Assembly: GCA_040755975.1 (NCBI GenBank)
Contig: JBFLZY010000004.1
Span: 1 to 64,000, forward strand
Direction: 5' to 3'
Length of the DNA: 64,000 bases
From: JAIMBK01 sp040755975
GTDB taxonomy: Bacteria; Bacillota; Desulfotomaculia; Desulfotomaculales; Nap2-2B
Numbering within the stretch: position 1 is the first letter of the stretch; every line of letters starts with the position of its first letter. Position numbers and translations under genes: made by a program. Positions 7,857-17,020 of the stretch are shown piece by piece. The notes under the pieces are model-generated. The model was not told the origin of the DNA. It searched no databases and worked only from the letters and a program-made list of their open reading frames with translations.

Positions 7857-9149
7857 GTGATCGAACGCTATACGCTGCCCGAAATGAAAGCAATCTGGTC
7901 GGAAGAAAACAAATTCAAGACCTGGCTGGAAGTAGAAATATACGCCTGCGAGGCGCAGGCCGAACGCGGCCTGGTGCCTCCGGAGGCTTTAAAGGAAATC
8001 AAGGAAAAAGCCGCTTTTAATATTCAACGCATCAACGAAATCGAAGCGGTGGTAAATCACGACGTCATCGCTTTTCTCACCTGCGTGGGAGAACACGTCG
8101 GCGAAGCCTCCAAATATATTCACCTGGGCCTGACTTCCTACGACGTGGTCGACACCGCCCTTTCCGTCCGCATGAAAAAAGCCGGTGAACAACTCTTACA
8201 CAGGCTGTCGGAACTGCGCAAGGCTTTAATCGAAAAAGCAAAAGAGCACAAATATACCCTGATGATGGGGCGCACCCACGGGGTTCACGCCGAACCCATC
8301 ACTTTTGGCTTAAAAATGCTTTTGTGGGCAGCCGAGGTAGATAGGTGTACGGGACGGATGCAAAAGGCCATCGAAACGATCAGCGTGGGTAAACTTTCCG
8401 GGGCGGTAGGTACGTACGCCACGATCGATCCCGGCGTGGAGGAATACGTCTGCCGGCGGTTGGGACTGCGCCCGGCGCGCGTTTCCACCCAGGTGCTGCA
8501 GAGGGACCGCCACGCGGAATATCTCACCACCATTGCGGTGATCGGCAGTTCGCTGGAAAAATTTGCCCAGGAAATCAGGCACCTGCAGCGCACCGAAGTG
8601 CTGGAGGCGGAAGAATATTTTGCCCGGGGCCAAAAAGGTTCTTCAGCCATGCCGCACAAGCGCAATCCGATTGTTTCCGAAAGAATCTGTGGACTGGCCA
8701 GGCTCTTGCGGGGCAACGCTTTAGCGGCCCTGGAAAATGTGGCCCTGTGGCACGAGCGGGACATTTCGCACTCTTCGGTCGAACGGGTAATTATCCCGGA
8801 CAGCACCATCACCCTGGATTACATGCTTTATAAAACCACCGAAATGATTAAAAACTTGCTTGTTTATCCGGAGCAGATGAAGAAGAACTTGCTGCGCAGT
8901 TACGGGTTAATTTTTTCTCAGCGGGTGTTGCTGGCCCTGATCAAGGCGGGTTTAAGGCGGGAGGAGGCGTACGCCCTGGTGCAGCGCAACGCCATGGGAT
9001 CCTGGAGCAAGGGCGAGGACTTTTGCTCGCTTTTAAAGGCCGACCCGGAGGTGACCGGGCACTTGCCGCCGGAGGAAATTGAAAATTTGTTTGATTATAA
9101 TTATTATCTTAAGCACATCGATGCTATTTACCAGCGGTTTGATTTATAA
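7857..9149 (+). CDS. purB: Adenylosuccinate lyase
   Basis: A 430-residue fumarase-superfamily lyase that acts twice in purine synthesis, on SAICAR and on adenylosuccinate. The superfamily signature GSSAMPHKRNP lies at about residues 260-270, and MMGRTHGVHAEP and HLGLTSYDVVDTA supply the catalytic histidine regions. The GTG at 7857 is chosen because AGAAGGAG lies upstream and the product then begins IERYTLPEM, as is usual. A longer frame from 7719 would run through the repeat at 7769-7822. purF follows after about 110 bases. Confidence 0.95.
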   Translation: MIERYTLPEMKAIWSEENKFKTWLEVEIYACEAQAERGLVPPEALKEIKEKAAFNIQRINEIEAVVNHDVIAFLTCVGEHVGEASKYIHLGLTSYDVVDTALSVRMKKAGEQLLHRLSELRKALIEKAKEHKYTLMMGRTHGVHAEPITFGLKMLLWAAEVDRCTGRMQKAIETISVGKLSGAVGTYATIDPGVEEYVCRRLGLRPARVSTQVLQRDRHAEYLTTIAVIGSSLEKFAQEIRHLQRTEVLEAEEYFARGQKGSSAMPHKRNPIVSERICGLARLLRGNALAALENVALWHERDISHSSVERVIIPDSTITLDYMLYKTTEMIKNLLVYPEQMKKNLLRSYGLIFSQRVLLALIKAGLRREEAYALVQRNAMGSWSKGEDFCSLLKADPEVTGHLPPEEIENLFDYNYYLKHIDAIYQRFDL

Positions 9150-9262
9150 AGCAAAGTTCAGCAGTTTAAAAAACAGCAATCCCGATTTTAATTTATTTTT
9201 TAATTCCTTGTGTGTCCTTTGCGCCTTTGCGGTGAATTAATTTCGGGAGAGAAAGATCCAAA

Positions 9263-10687
9263 GTGGATAAGTTAAAAGAAGAATGCGGGATTTTCGGAAT
9301 TTACGCTCCCGGCAAGGACGTAGCCAGGCTTACCTATTACGGGCTATACGCTCTCCAGCACCGGGGCCAGGAAAGCGCGGGAATTGCCGTGGCCGACGGG
9401 CGCAGGATCGATTTGTACAAAGGGATGGGCCTGGTGCCGGAAGTTTTCGGCAGCCGGCAATTAGATCATTTTCGCGGCCACGTGGCGATCGGGCACGTCC
9501 GTTATTCCACCACCGGCGCCAGCCAGCCGATTAACGCCCAGCCGCTGGTCTTCCGGTACTCGGGCGGAATGATCGGGCTTGCTCATAACGGGAACCTGAC
9601 CAATGCCAGTGAACTGAGCGCCAACCTTGCCGCCCACGGCTCCGTCTTTCAGACAACGACGGACAGCGAAGTGATCGTTAATTTAGTTGCCCGGTACAGC
9701 CAGACGGGTCTGGTGAACGCCCTCCGGAAATGCATGATTTCGCTGGCCGGCGCCTATTCGCTGGCGATTTTAACGGAAGATCAACTAATTGCCGTCCGCG
9801 ATCCGCACGGCTTCCGGCCGTTGTGTGTCGGGTTGCTGGAAGACCGCCAAGGGTACGTGGTGGCCTCGGAGTCGTGTGCCCTGGACACAGTGGGGGCGCA
9901 GTTTATCCGGGATGTAACTCCGGGCGAAATTATCGTTATCGATGCCGACGGATTAACTTCCGTCCAGGGGCAAAAGCCTGAAAAATGTGCCCACTGTATT
10001 TTTGAATACATTTATTTTGCCCGTCCGGACAGCTGTTTGGACGGTTTCCACGTGAACCGGGTGCGCCGGCTGATGGGCCGCCGTTTGGCGCAAGAGTATC
10101 CCGTTAAGGCCGACCTGGTAATCCCCGTGCCCGATTCCGGAGTGTCGGCGGCACGCGGCTACGCGGAAGCCTCCGGCATCCCCTTTGAAGAAGGGTTGAT
10201 GAAAAACAGGTACATCGGCCGCACTTTTATCCAGCCCAGCCAGGATATGCGGGATTTGGGCGTGCGTTTGAAATTGAATCCCGTGCGGGAAATTCTGGCC
10301 GGAAAACATGTTGTCATGGTCGACGATTCGCTGGTGCGCGGCACGACCAGCAGCAAAATCGTGAAAATGCTCAAGGAATGCGGAGTAAAGGAGGTTCATT
10401 TAATCCTGAGTTCGCCGCCGATAATTCACTCCTGCTATTACGGCATCGATACCTCCAACGAAGAGGAGTTGATTGCCGCCCGGAAACCTGTGGAAGAAAT
10501 CCGGCAGTTTATCGGCGCGGACGGCCTGCATTACTTGAGCATCGAAGGGTTGCTGAGCGTCTTCGGGGAGCGTCAAAATGACTTTTGCACCGCCTGTTTT
10601 TCCGGGGATTACCCGGTAAAGCTTGCTCCGTCGCCCGCGGGAAAGTACAGTCTGGAGCGGCCCGGGCGGGATACCGGCTTGCCTTGA
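9263..10687 (+). CDS. purF: Amidophosphoribosyltransferase
   Basis: The first committed enzyme of purine synthesis, 474 residues, converting PRPP and glutamine to phosphoribosylamine. A short propeptide of seven residues precedes Cys8 in EECGIFGIYAPG, the N-terminal nucleophile after processing. The PRPP loop MVDDSLVRGTTSSK is near residue 352. Cysteines in KCAHCIFEY and DFCTACFSGDYP fit the [4Fe-4S]-binding Bacillus-type enzyme, which is oxygen-sensitive. The start is GTG at 9263. The bases just upstream contain a CTTTGCGCCTTTGCGGTGAA phrase, one of the short dispersed repeats of this window. Confidence 0.96.
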   Translation: MDKLKEECGIFGIYAPGKDVARLTYYGLYALQHRGQESAGIAVADGRRIDLYKGMGLVPEVFGSRQLDHFRGHVAIGHVRYSTTGASQPINAQPLVFRYSGGMIGLAHNGNLTNASELSANLAAHGSVFQTTTDSEVIVNLVARYSQTGLVNALRKCMISLAGAYSLAILTEDQLIAVRDPHGFRPLCVGLLEDRQGYVVASESCALDTVGAQFIRDVTPGEIIVIDADGLTSVQGQKPEKCAHCIFEYIYFARPDSCLDGFHVNRVRRLMGRRLAQEYPVKADLVIPVPDSGVSAARGYAEASGIPFEEGLMKNRYIGRTFIQPSQDMRDLGVRLKLNPVREILAGKHVVMVDDSLVRGTTSSKIVKMLKECGVKEVHLILSSPPIIHSCYYGIDTSNEEELIAARKPVEEIRQFIGADGLHYLSIEGLLSVFGERQNDFCTACFSGDYPVKLAPSPAGKYSLERPGRDTGLP

Positions 10688-10743
10688 TAATTTTGCCTGT
10701 TTTATTGTTCCCTTGTTTAAACTTTTGCAAGGTGAGGTTGACT

Positions 10744-11781
10744 GTGCAAAAAGAAGGCTTGACGTACGCCGGCGCAGGGGTGGACATTTCCGCGGCCGAC
10801 CGGGCGGTGGATTTGCTGCGCAGGATCGCGAAAAGCACTGCCCGGCCGGAGGTATTGGGCGACATCGGGAGTTTTAGCGGTCTTTTTGCCCTGGACGTCC
10901 AACGGTACCGGGAACCGGTGCTCGTTTCGGGTACCGACGGGGTGGGCACGAAGTTAAAGGTGGCCATGCTCATGGACCGGCACGATACGGTGGGCATTGA
11001 CCTGGTGGCAATGTGCGCCAACGATATCGTGACCTGCGGGGCGGAACCCCTGTTTTTCCTGGATTACCTGGCGGTGGGCAGGCTGGTTCCGGAAAAAGTG
11101 GCCGCCATCGTTTCCGGCGTGGCGCGGGGCTGCCGGGAGGCCGGCTGTGCTTTGATCGGGGGCGAGACAGCCGAGATGCCCGGCTTTTACGGTCCGGAGG
11201 AATACGACTTGGCCGGCTTTGTCGTCGGCGTTGTGGAGAAGGAAAGGATTGTTGACGGGTCGCGCATAAAACCCGGCGATTGCCTGGTCGGCATTGCTTC
11301 GGCGGGCCTGCACAGTAACGGTTATTCCCTGGCCCGGAAGGCGTTTTTCGAAGTGGCCGGTTGCCGCGTGGACACCTATTCTCCTGATTTGGGACGGACT
11401 GTCGGCGAGGAAATGTTAAAGCCCACGCGCATTTATGTAAAAACAATTTTGGGCCTGCGGCAAGAGTGTGAGCTAAAGGGGATTGCCCACATCACGGGCG
11501 GCGGTTTGACGGAAAATGTTCCGCGCATTCTGCCCGCCGGGACGGCCGCGCTTATCGAACGAAGTTCCTGGCCCGTCCCGCCGGTTTTTGTGCTGATCCA
11601 AAAAATTGGCCGGGTAACGGATAACGAGATGTTTAGAACCTTTAACATGGGCATTGGAATGATCCTGGTAGTTTCTTCCCAACAGGTGGATGATTGCCTG
11701 GCCTGGTTGACCAGCAAAGGGGAGAGAGCGTACCTGGTTGGAAAAGTGGTGGCCGGCGAGCGGGAAGTAATTTATACATGA
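10744..11781 (+). CDS. purM: Phosphoribosylformylglycinamidine cyclo-ligase
   Basis: AIR synthetase, 345 residues, closing the imidazole ring of FGAM with ATP. The family motifs SGTDGVGTKLKVA, GGETAEMPGFY and AHITGGGLTENVPRI are all present. GTG at 10744 is chosen because AAGGTGAGG lies 8 bases upstream and the product begins with the usual LTYAGAGVDI segment. An open frame reaching back to 10585 overlaps purF and is not used. The FGAM-forming enzymes (PurS, PurQ, PurL) are not in the cluster, so the substrate must be made by genes elsewhere. Confidence 0.95.
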   Translation: MQKEGLTYAGAGVDISAADRAVDLLRRIAKSTARPEVLGDIGSFSGLFALDVQRYREPVLVSGTDGVGTKLKVAMLMDRHDTVGIDLVAMCANDIVTCGAEPLFFLDYLAVGRLVPEKVAAIVSGVARGCREAGCALIGGETAEMPGFYGPEEYDLAGFVVGVVEKERIVDGSRIKPGDCLVGIASAGLHSNGYSLARKAFFEVAGCRVDTYSPDLGRTVGEEMLKPTRIYVKTILGLRQECELKGIAHITGGGLTENVPRILPAGTAALIERSSWPVPPVFVLIQKIGRVTDNEMFRTFNMGIGMILVVSSQQVDDCLAWLTSKGERAYLVGKVVAGEREVIYT

Positions 11782-11801
11782 TCCGGTGAGGAGGGGAAAG
11801 A

Positions 11802-12413
11802 TTGTCGCTTCTGCGCCTAGGGGTTCTTGCTTCGGGCCGCGGGTCTAATTTGCAGGCGATCATGGACGCCTGCCGGGAGGGAAAAATACCGGCGAAGGTG
11901 GCTGTTGTCATCAGCGACAACGAAAACGCTTTCGCTTTAACCCGCGCCCGCCAGGAAGAAATTCCCGCGATTCATGTTAACCCGAGAAATTTTCCCGGCA
12001 AGGAAGAATACGAACGGGCAATCGTTGCGACCTTAAGAGATTACCAGGTGGAACTGGTCTGTCTGGCGGGATATATGCGCCTGGTGGGGAAAACTATCCT
12101 GGAAGCCTATCCAAATAGAATATTAAATATTCATCCGGCCTTGCTGCCGGCCTTCCCCGGCTTGCACGGGCAAAAACAGGCCGTGGAGTACGGCGTCCGT
12201 TTCAGCGGGTGCACCGTGCATTTTGTAGACGAAGGGTGCGATACGGGTCCAATCATTCTCCAGGCGGTGGTGCCCGTTTACGCCACCGATACGGAAGAAA
12301 CGCTGGCCGAGCGTATTTTGGAACAGGAGCACCGCATTTACCCCGAAGCGATCAGGCTTTTTGCCGAGGGGAAGTTAAGGATTGAAGGGCGCCGGGTGTT
12401 TATCGCGGATTAA
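11802..12413 (+). CDS. purN: Phosphoribosylglycinamide formyltransferase
   Basis: The folate-dependent GAR transformylase, 203 residues. LGVLASGRGSNLQAI is the N-terminal phosphate-binding loop. ILNIHPALLPAFPG holds the catalytic histidine near residue 108, and DEGCDTGPII the aspartate near residue 144. The start is a TTG at 11802 with GAGGAGGGG upstream, 20 bases after the purM stop, so translation is probably coupled within the operon. Confidence 0.94.
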   Translation: MSLLRLGVLASGRGSNLQAIMDACREGKIPAKVAVVISDNENAFALTRARQEEIPAIHVNPRNFPGKEEYERAIVATLRDYQVELVCLAGYMRLVGKTILEAYPNRILNIHPALLPAFPGLHGQKQAVEYGVRFSGCTVHFVDEGCDTGPIILQAVVPVYATDTEETLAERILEQEHRIYPEAIRLFAEGKLRIEGRRVFIAD

Positions 12414-12462
12414 AAAATAGGGGAGTTGGCCGAAAAGGAATTTTGAGGAAAGAAGGGAGATA

Positions 12463-14007
12463 ATGGCACCGGTTAAGCGTGCCTTGATCAGTGTATCCGA
12501 TAAAACGGGCGTTGGCGAATTTGCCCGCAGCTTGAGCGAACTGGGGGTGGAAATCATATCCACCGGCGGCACCGCCAAAGCATTGCGGGAAGCGGGCCTG
12601 CCGGTTACGTACATTTCAGACGTAACGGGTTTTCCGGAAATTTTAGACGGACGGGTAAAAACCCTGCACCCCCGGGTGCACGCAGGCATCCTCGCCTTGC
12701 GCGACGGCAGGCACTTAAGCCAGCTCAAAGAACACGGCATCGCGCCCATCGACCTGGTGGCGGTTAACCTCTACCCGTTTCGAGAAACCGTCGCCAGGGA
12801 AGGCGTTACCCTGGAAGAGGCCATCGAAAACATCGATATCGGGGGGCCGGCCATGATCAGGGCGGCGGCCAAAAACTACCGGCACGTGCTGGTGGTGGTA
12901 AGCCCCAAGCATTACGGCAAGGTGCTGGAAGCTATCCGGGCCGGCCCGGTTGACGAAGAGTTCCGGCTGCTCCTGGCCCGGGATGCCTTTGCGCACGTCT
13001 GCGCCTACGACGCCGCCATTGCTGCTTACCTGAGCAGAATTCGGGGAGAAACAAAGGATTTTCCGGCCACCATGATCTTGACGGCCGAGCTTGCCCAGAT
13101 CTTGCGCTACGGCGAGAACCCTCACCAAAAAGCAGCTTTTTACCGGGTTCCGGGGGTTTCCGGGGCGTGCGTAGGTAACGCCGTGCAGCTTACCGGAAAA
13201 GAGTTGTCCTACAACAACATTTTAGATCTCAACGCGGCTTTTGAACTGGTGCGGGAATTTATTGAACCCACCGTAGTGATTATCAAGCACAATAATCCTT
13301 GCGGGGCGGCCAGCGCCGACGAACTGGCGGAAGCCTACCGGAAGGCGTACGCGGGCGACCCCGTCTCGGCGTTTGGGGGGATTGTGGCCTGCAACCGGCC
13401 GGTTGACGGGGCGACCGCCAAAGAGATGACCGAAATCTTTTTAGAAGCCGTGATTGCCCCCGATTTTACCGAAGAGGCCCTTACCCTCCTCCGGCAAAAA
13501 AAGGATTTGCGCTGTTTAAAAACGGGCCCCCTTGCCGGTCAAACCGGTGACCTTCTGGATGTGCGCAAGGTCAACGGCGGCTTTTTGCTTCAGGAAGCGG
13601 ACCGGGAAATGGTCATTCCGGAAAGGGTCCGGGTGGTTACCGAAAAACAGCCTACGGAAGAACAACTGGCCGAACTTGCCTTCGCCATGGCCATCGTGAA
13701 ACACGTTAAATCCAACGCCATCGTGGTAACCAGGAACCGCCAGCTGATCGGCGTCGGCGCCGGGCAGATGAACCGGGTTGGTTCGGCGCGCATTGCTTTG
13801 ACCCAGGCCGGGGAGCGGGCCAGAGGGGCCGTGCTTGCTTCGGACGCCTTTTTTCCCTTCCGGGACACCGTGGACGAAGCGGCTCGCGCCGGTATTGCCG
13901 CGATCGTTCAACCCGGCGGCTCTTTGCGGGACGAAGAATCCATCGCCGCCTGCAACGAATACGGCATCCCGATGATTTTTACCGGGATGAGGCACTTTAA
14001 GCATTAG
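12463..14007 (+). CDS. purH: Bifunctional AICAR transformylase/IMP cyclohydrolase
   Basis: A 514-residue enzyme for the last two steps to IMP. The N-terminal IMP cyclohydrolase domain, about residues 1-190, begins KRALISVSDKTG and has ISTGGTAKALREAG. The transformylase domain holds the catalytic KHNNPCGAA near residue 275. It ends FTGMRHFKH, as expected. It follows purN closely, and the next 270 bases before purD hold dispersed short repeats. Confidence 0.96.
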   Translation: MAPVKRALISVSDKTGVGEFARSLSELGVEIISTGGTAKALREAGLPVTYISDVTGFPEILDGRVKTLHPRVHAGILALRDGRHLSQLKEHGIAPIDLVAVNLYPFRETVAREGVTLEEAIENIDIGGPAMIRAAAKNYRHVLVVVSPKHYGKVLEAIRAGPVDEEFRLLLARDAFAHVCAYDAAIAAYLSRIRGETKDFPATMILTAELAQILRYGENPHQKAAFYRVPGVSGACVGNAVQLTGKELSYNNILDLNAAFELVREFIEPTVVIIKHNNPCGAASADELAEAYRKAYAGDPVSAFGGIVACNRPVDGATAKEMTEIFLEAVIAPDFTEEALTLLRQKKDLRCLKTGPLAGQTGDLLDVRKVNGGFLLQEADREMVIPERVRVVTEKQPTEEQLAELAFAMAIVKHVKSNAIVVTRNRQLIGVGAGQMNRVGSARIALTQAGERARGAVLASDAFFPFRDTVDEAARAGIAAIVQPGGSLRDEESIAACNEYGIPMIFTGMRHFKH

Positions 14008-14277
14008 AGAGAGGCACAAAGGAACAAAGGCACAAAGGCGGCACAGAGGGGTAAAGGCACAAAGGGACGGAGAAAGAAAGGCATAGAGAGAGACACGGCG
14101 ACCCGGAAGAAAAGAGGGAACAAAAGCATGGAGGCACATAGAAACAGCGGGGTAGGGCAGATCGAAGAATAAGTTAAGAGCAAAAGACGATTATTCCCTT
14201 TGTGCCTTTCCAGAAACATCCGCCCGACCGGAGGTAATTTTCCATTTTGTTAGAATAAGTTGCGGAGGAATTTCTAA
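14008..14277 (+). repeat. Intergenic tract of GGCACAAAG micro-repeats
   Basis: The 270 bases between purH and purD contain no gene. From 14010 to about 14075 the phrase AGGCACAAAGG recurs several times with variants (GGCACAGAGG, GGTAAAGGCACAAAG), and an inverted copy CCTTTGTGCCTTTCC lies near 14198-14212. The rest is purine-rich. The same phrase recurs near 26103-26135, 39662-39680, 40306 and 61189-61265. The purD ribosome binding site is at the right end. Confidence 0.6.
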
Positions 14278-15543
14278 ATGAAGGTTTTGGTAGTGGGGGG
14301 CGGCGGCCGCGAACATGCCCTGGTGTGGAAGCTGCGCCAGAGCCCCCGGGTGGCCAAAATATTTTGCGCTCCGGGCAACGCCGGCATTGCCCGCCAGGCA
14401 ACCTGCGTGCAGATAAAGGCCGAAGATATCGAGGGGCTGCTTAAATTTGCGGTTAAAGAAAAAATTGACCTGACCATTGTCGGGCCGGAAGCGCCTTTAA
14501 CCGCGGGGATCGGGGATGCCTTTACCCGGGCGGGCTTAAATATTTTCGGGCCGTCGGCCGCCGCCGCCGCCATTGAAGGCAGCAAAGTATGGGCAAAAAA
14601 GTTCATGTCTAAATACAATATACCGACGGCCGATTACGTTGTTTTTGATCAGCCGGAAAAAGCGAAAGAATACATTTTAAAACGCGCCGGGCCTTTAGTC
14701 GTTAAAGCCGATGGGCTGGCCGCCGGGAAAGGCGTCAAGGTGTGCGGTTCGCCCGCGGAGGCGCTGGCGGCGATTGCTGAAATAATGGAAAAAAAGGTTT
14801 TTGGCCGGGCCGGGGAGCGGGTAGTCATTGAAGAGTGCCTGAAGGGGGAAGAGGCCAGCATTCTCGCCTTTACCGACGGCGAAACTGTCCTGCCCATGCT
14901 TGCCGCCCAGGATCACAAGCAGGTTTACGACAACGATCAGGGGCCCAATACCGGCGGGATGGGGGCCTATGCCCCGGCGCCGGTTTGTACGTCCCGGGTT
15001 TACGAGGAAGCGCTGGAAAAAATTTTAATTCCCGCGGTAAAAGGCCTGACCAGGGAAGGGTGTCCTTACCGCGGGGTGCTCTATGCCGGTCTGATGGTGA
15101 CGGAGCAGGGGCCAAAGGTTTTAGAGTTTAACGCCCGTTTTGGCGATCCCGAAGCGCAGCCTTTGCTCATGCTCTTTCAAACGGACCTGGTGGAGATTTG
15201 CGAGGCCGTTTTAACCGGCCGGCTGGCCGCCCAAAAAATCTGCTGGGCGGATGGCGCAGCTGTGTGCGTTGTCCTTGCCTCCGGGGGGTATCCCGGCCCT
15301 TACCCGAAGGGGAAAGTGATCAGTGGCCTGGACCGCGTCCCCGATGATATCATGGTCTTCCATGCTGGGACCGCGCTGGTCGACGGGCAGGTTGTTACCG
15401 CCGGCGGCCGGGTGCTCGGGGTGACGGCGGTGGCTAAGACCATCCGGGAAGCCATTGACCGGGCTTACCAAGGAGTGCAGGCAATCAATTTTGAAGGGAT
15501 GCACTTCCGTCGCGATATCGGCCGGAAAGCGCTAACGAAATAA
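14278..15543 (+). CDS. purD: Phosphoribosylamine-glycine ligase
   Basis: GAR synthetase, a 421-residue ATP-grasp enzyme that joins glycine to phosphoribosylamine. It begins MKVLVVGGGGREHALVWKL. The ATP-grasp core has KADGLAAGKGVKV near residue 142, NTGGMGAYAP near 224 and LEFNARFGDPEAQ near 282. It is the last pur gene of the run; hisD starts 75 bases later, so pur and his genes may share a transcript. Confidence 0.96.
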   Translation: MKVLVVGGGGREHALVWKLRQSPRVAKIFCAPGNAGIARQATCVQIKAEDIEGLLKFAVKEKIDLTIVGPEAPLTAGIGDAFTRAGLNIFGPSAAAAAIEGSKVWAKKFMSKYNIPTADYVVFDQPEKAKEYILKRAGPLVVKADGLAAGKGVKVCGSPAEALAAIAEIMEKKVFGRAGERVVIEECLKGEEASILAFTDGETVLPMLAAQDHKQVYDNDQGPNTGGMGAYAPAPVCTSRVYEEALEKILIPAVKGLTREGCPYRGVLYAGLMVTEQGPKVLEFNARFGDPEAQPLLMLFQTDLVEICEAVLTGRLAAQKICWADGAAVCVVLASGGYPGPYPKGKVISGLDRVPDDIMVFHAGTALVDGQVVTAGGRVLGVTAVAKTIREAIDRAYQGVQAINFEGMHFRRDIGRKALTK

Positions 15544-15617
15544 TTTGCCCTAAAGGATTTTTTCCAGGACGCGTCGAAAACTAAAGGTTGTGAGCATTTT
15601 TTAGTCAGGAGATAGTC

Positions 15618-16958
15618 ATGGAAACTCTCGTTCCGGTAATCAATTCCCGGGCTCCCGGCCTGGCGAAGGTCATGCAGAGACAGATTCTCCGGGAGGAACT
15701 GGCGGCCCGGGTAGAGGAGATCATTTCCGCCGTCCGTTCCGAAGGAGACCGCGCCCTTTGTCGTTTCACCCTGGAGTTTGACGGCGTAAGGCTGGCTCCC
15801 GGGGAACTCAAAGTCGGCGCCGACGAGGTAAAAGCCGCCTACCGGCAGGTGGATGAAGATTTTCTTGCCGCCCTGACGGTGGCCCGGGAGAAGATAACGG
15901 CCTTTCATCAAAAACAATTGCTTAATTCCTGGATTGACGTGGATCAACAGGGAGTTATCCGGGGTCAAATAATCAGGCCCCTGGCGCGGGTTGGGATTTA
16001 TGTGCCCGGCGGCAGGGCCGCCTACCCTTCTTCGGTCTTGATGAATGCCCTTCCCGCCGTGGTGGCCGGCGTTCCTGAAATTGTGATGGTTACGCCCCCC
16101 GGTCCCGGCGGCGGGCTCAACCCGCATACGCTGGTGGCGGCGGGCGAAGCCGGCGTTACGGAGATATACAAAGTGGGCGGCGCTCAGGCCATTGCCGCTC
16201 TGGCCTACGGCACCCGGACCATTAAAGCGGTGGACAAAATAACCGGGCCGGGGAATATTTACGTTACCCTGGCCAAGCGGAGCGTCTTTGGGCAGGTGGA
16301 TATCGATATGCTGGCCGGACCCAGTGAAGTGGCGGTGGTGGCCGATGAAACGGCCGATCCCGCTTATGTTGCCGCCGATCTTTTGGCTCAGGCGGAGCAC
16401 GATCCCCTGGCGGCGGCAATTTTGTTTACCCCGTCGGCCGTTCTCGCGCAGGCGGTGCAAAAAGAGCTGGCTAAACAACTGGCCGCTTTGCCGCGGGAGG
16501 AAATTGCCGCCGGTGCACTGGCCAATCACGGGGCGATCGTTGTTACCGGGGATCTGGAAGAGGCAATTGAACTGGTCAACAAATTTGCGCCGGAGCACTG
16601 TGAGTTGCTGGTAGCCGAACCTTTTCACTGGCTAAGCCGGGTGGAAAATGCCGGGGCCGTTTTCCTGGGGCCGTATTCTCCCGAACCGGTGGGGGATTAT
16701 CTGGCCGGTCCCAACCACGTTTTGCCTACCGGCGGGACGGCCCGCTGGGCGTCCGGGCTGGGGGTGGAAGCCTTCCTGAAGCGCACAAGTCTCCTTGCTT
16801 ATTCCCGGCAGGCGCTGCTCCAAACAGGGGCGCAGATCGTTAAACTGGCCCGGACGGAAGGTTTGGAAGGCCACGCCCGGGCTATTGAGGTAAGACTGAA
16901 GGTTTGCGGCGAGGCGATTGCCCCGGCGAACGACTTGCGGCGTGGAGCATCGGAGTGA
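15618..16958 (+). CDS. hisD: Histidinol dehydrogenase
   Basis: Catalyses the last two oxidations of histidine synthesis, 446 residues, NAD- and zinc-dependent. Conserved pieces are KITGPGNIYV, LAGPSEVAVVADE, AQAEHDPLAA and the catalytic Glu-His pair in FAPEHCELLV. It is the first his gene here; hisZ and hisG, which often precede it in Clostridia, are absent. Its last codons (RGASE and the stop) lie inside the repeat fragment at 16939-16971, so the extreme C-terminus may derive from that element. Confidence 0.96.
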   Translation: METLVPVINSRAPGLAKVMQRQILREELAARVEEIISAVRSEGDRALCRFTLEFDGVRLAPGELKVGADEVKAAYRQVDEDFLAALTVAREKITAFHQKQLLNSWIDVDQQGVIRGQIIRPLARVGIYVPGGRAAYPSSVLMNALPAVVAGVPEIVMVTPPGPGGGLNPHTLVAAGEAGVTEIYKVGGAQAIAALAYGTRTIKAVDKITGPGNIYVTLAKRSVFGQVDIDMLAGPSEVAVVADETADPAYVAADLLAQAEHDPLAAAILFTPSAVLAQAVQKELAKQLAALPREEIAAGALANHGAIVVTGDLEEAIELVNKFAPEHCELLVAEPFHWLSRVENAGAVFLGPYSPEPVGDYLAGPNHVLPTGGTARWASGLGVEAFLKRTSLLAYSRQALLQTGAQIVKLARTEGLEGHARAIEVRLKVCGEAIAPANDLRRGASE

Positions 16959-16971
16959 GCGGGGGAACGCC
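16939..16971. repeat. Short fragment of the stem-bounded repeat family
   Basis: GGCGT at 16939-16943 pairs with ACGCC at 16967-16971 around a loop with GGAGCATCGGAGTGAGC. This matches the loop of the 7769-7822 copy at nearly every base, including the flanking GGCGT/ACGCC. It overlaps the hisD stop codon and ends before the hisC ribosome binding site. Confidence 0.5.
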
Positions 16972-17020
16972 TCACCGTTGAGGATATTTGGTAAAGATTG
17001 CATTTGCGGGAGAGTTGACC

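Noticed and set aside
15465..16628. Long minus-strand frame over hisD (387 codons).
   Set aside because: Antisense to a complete hisD with all motifs; no family features and low-complexity composition.
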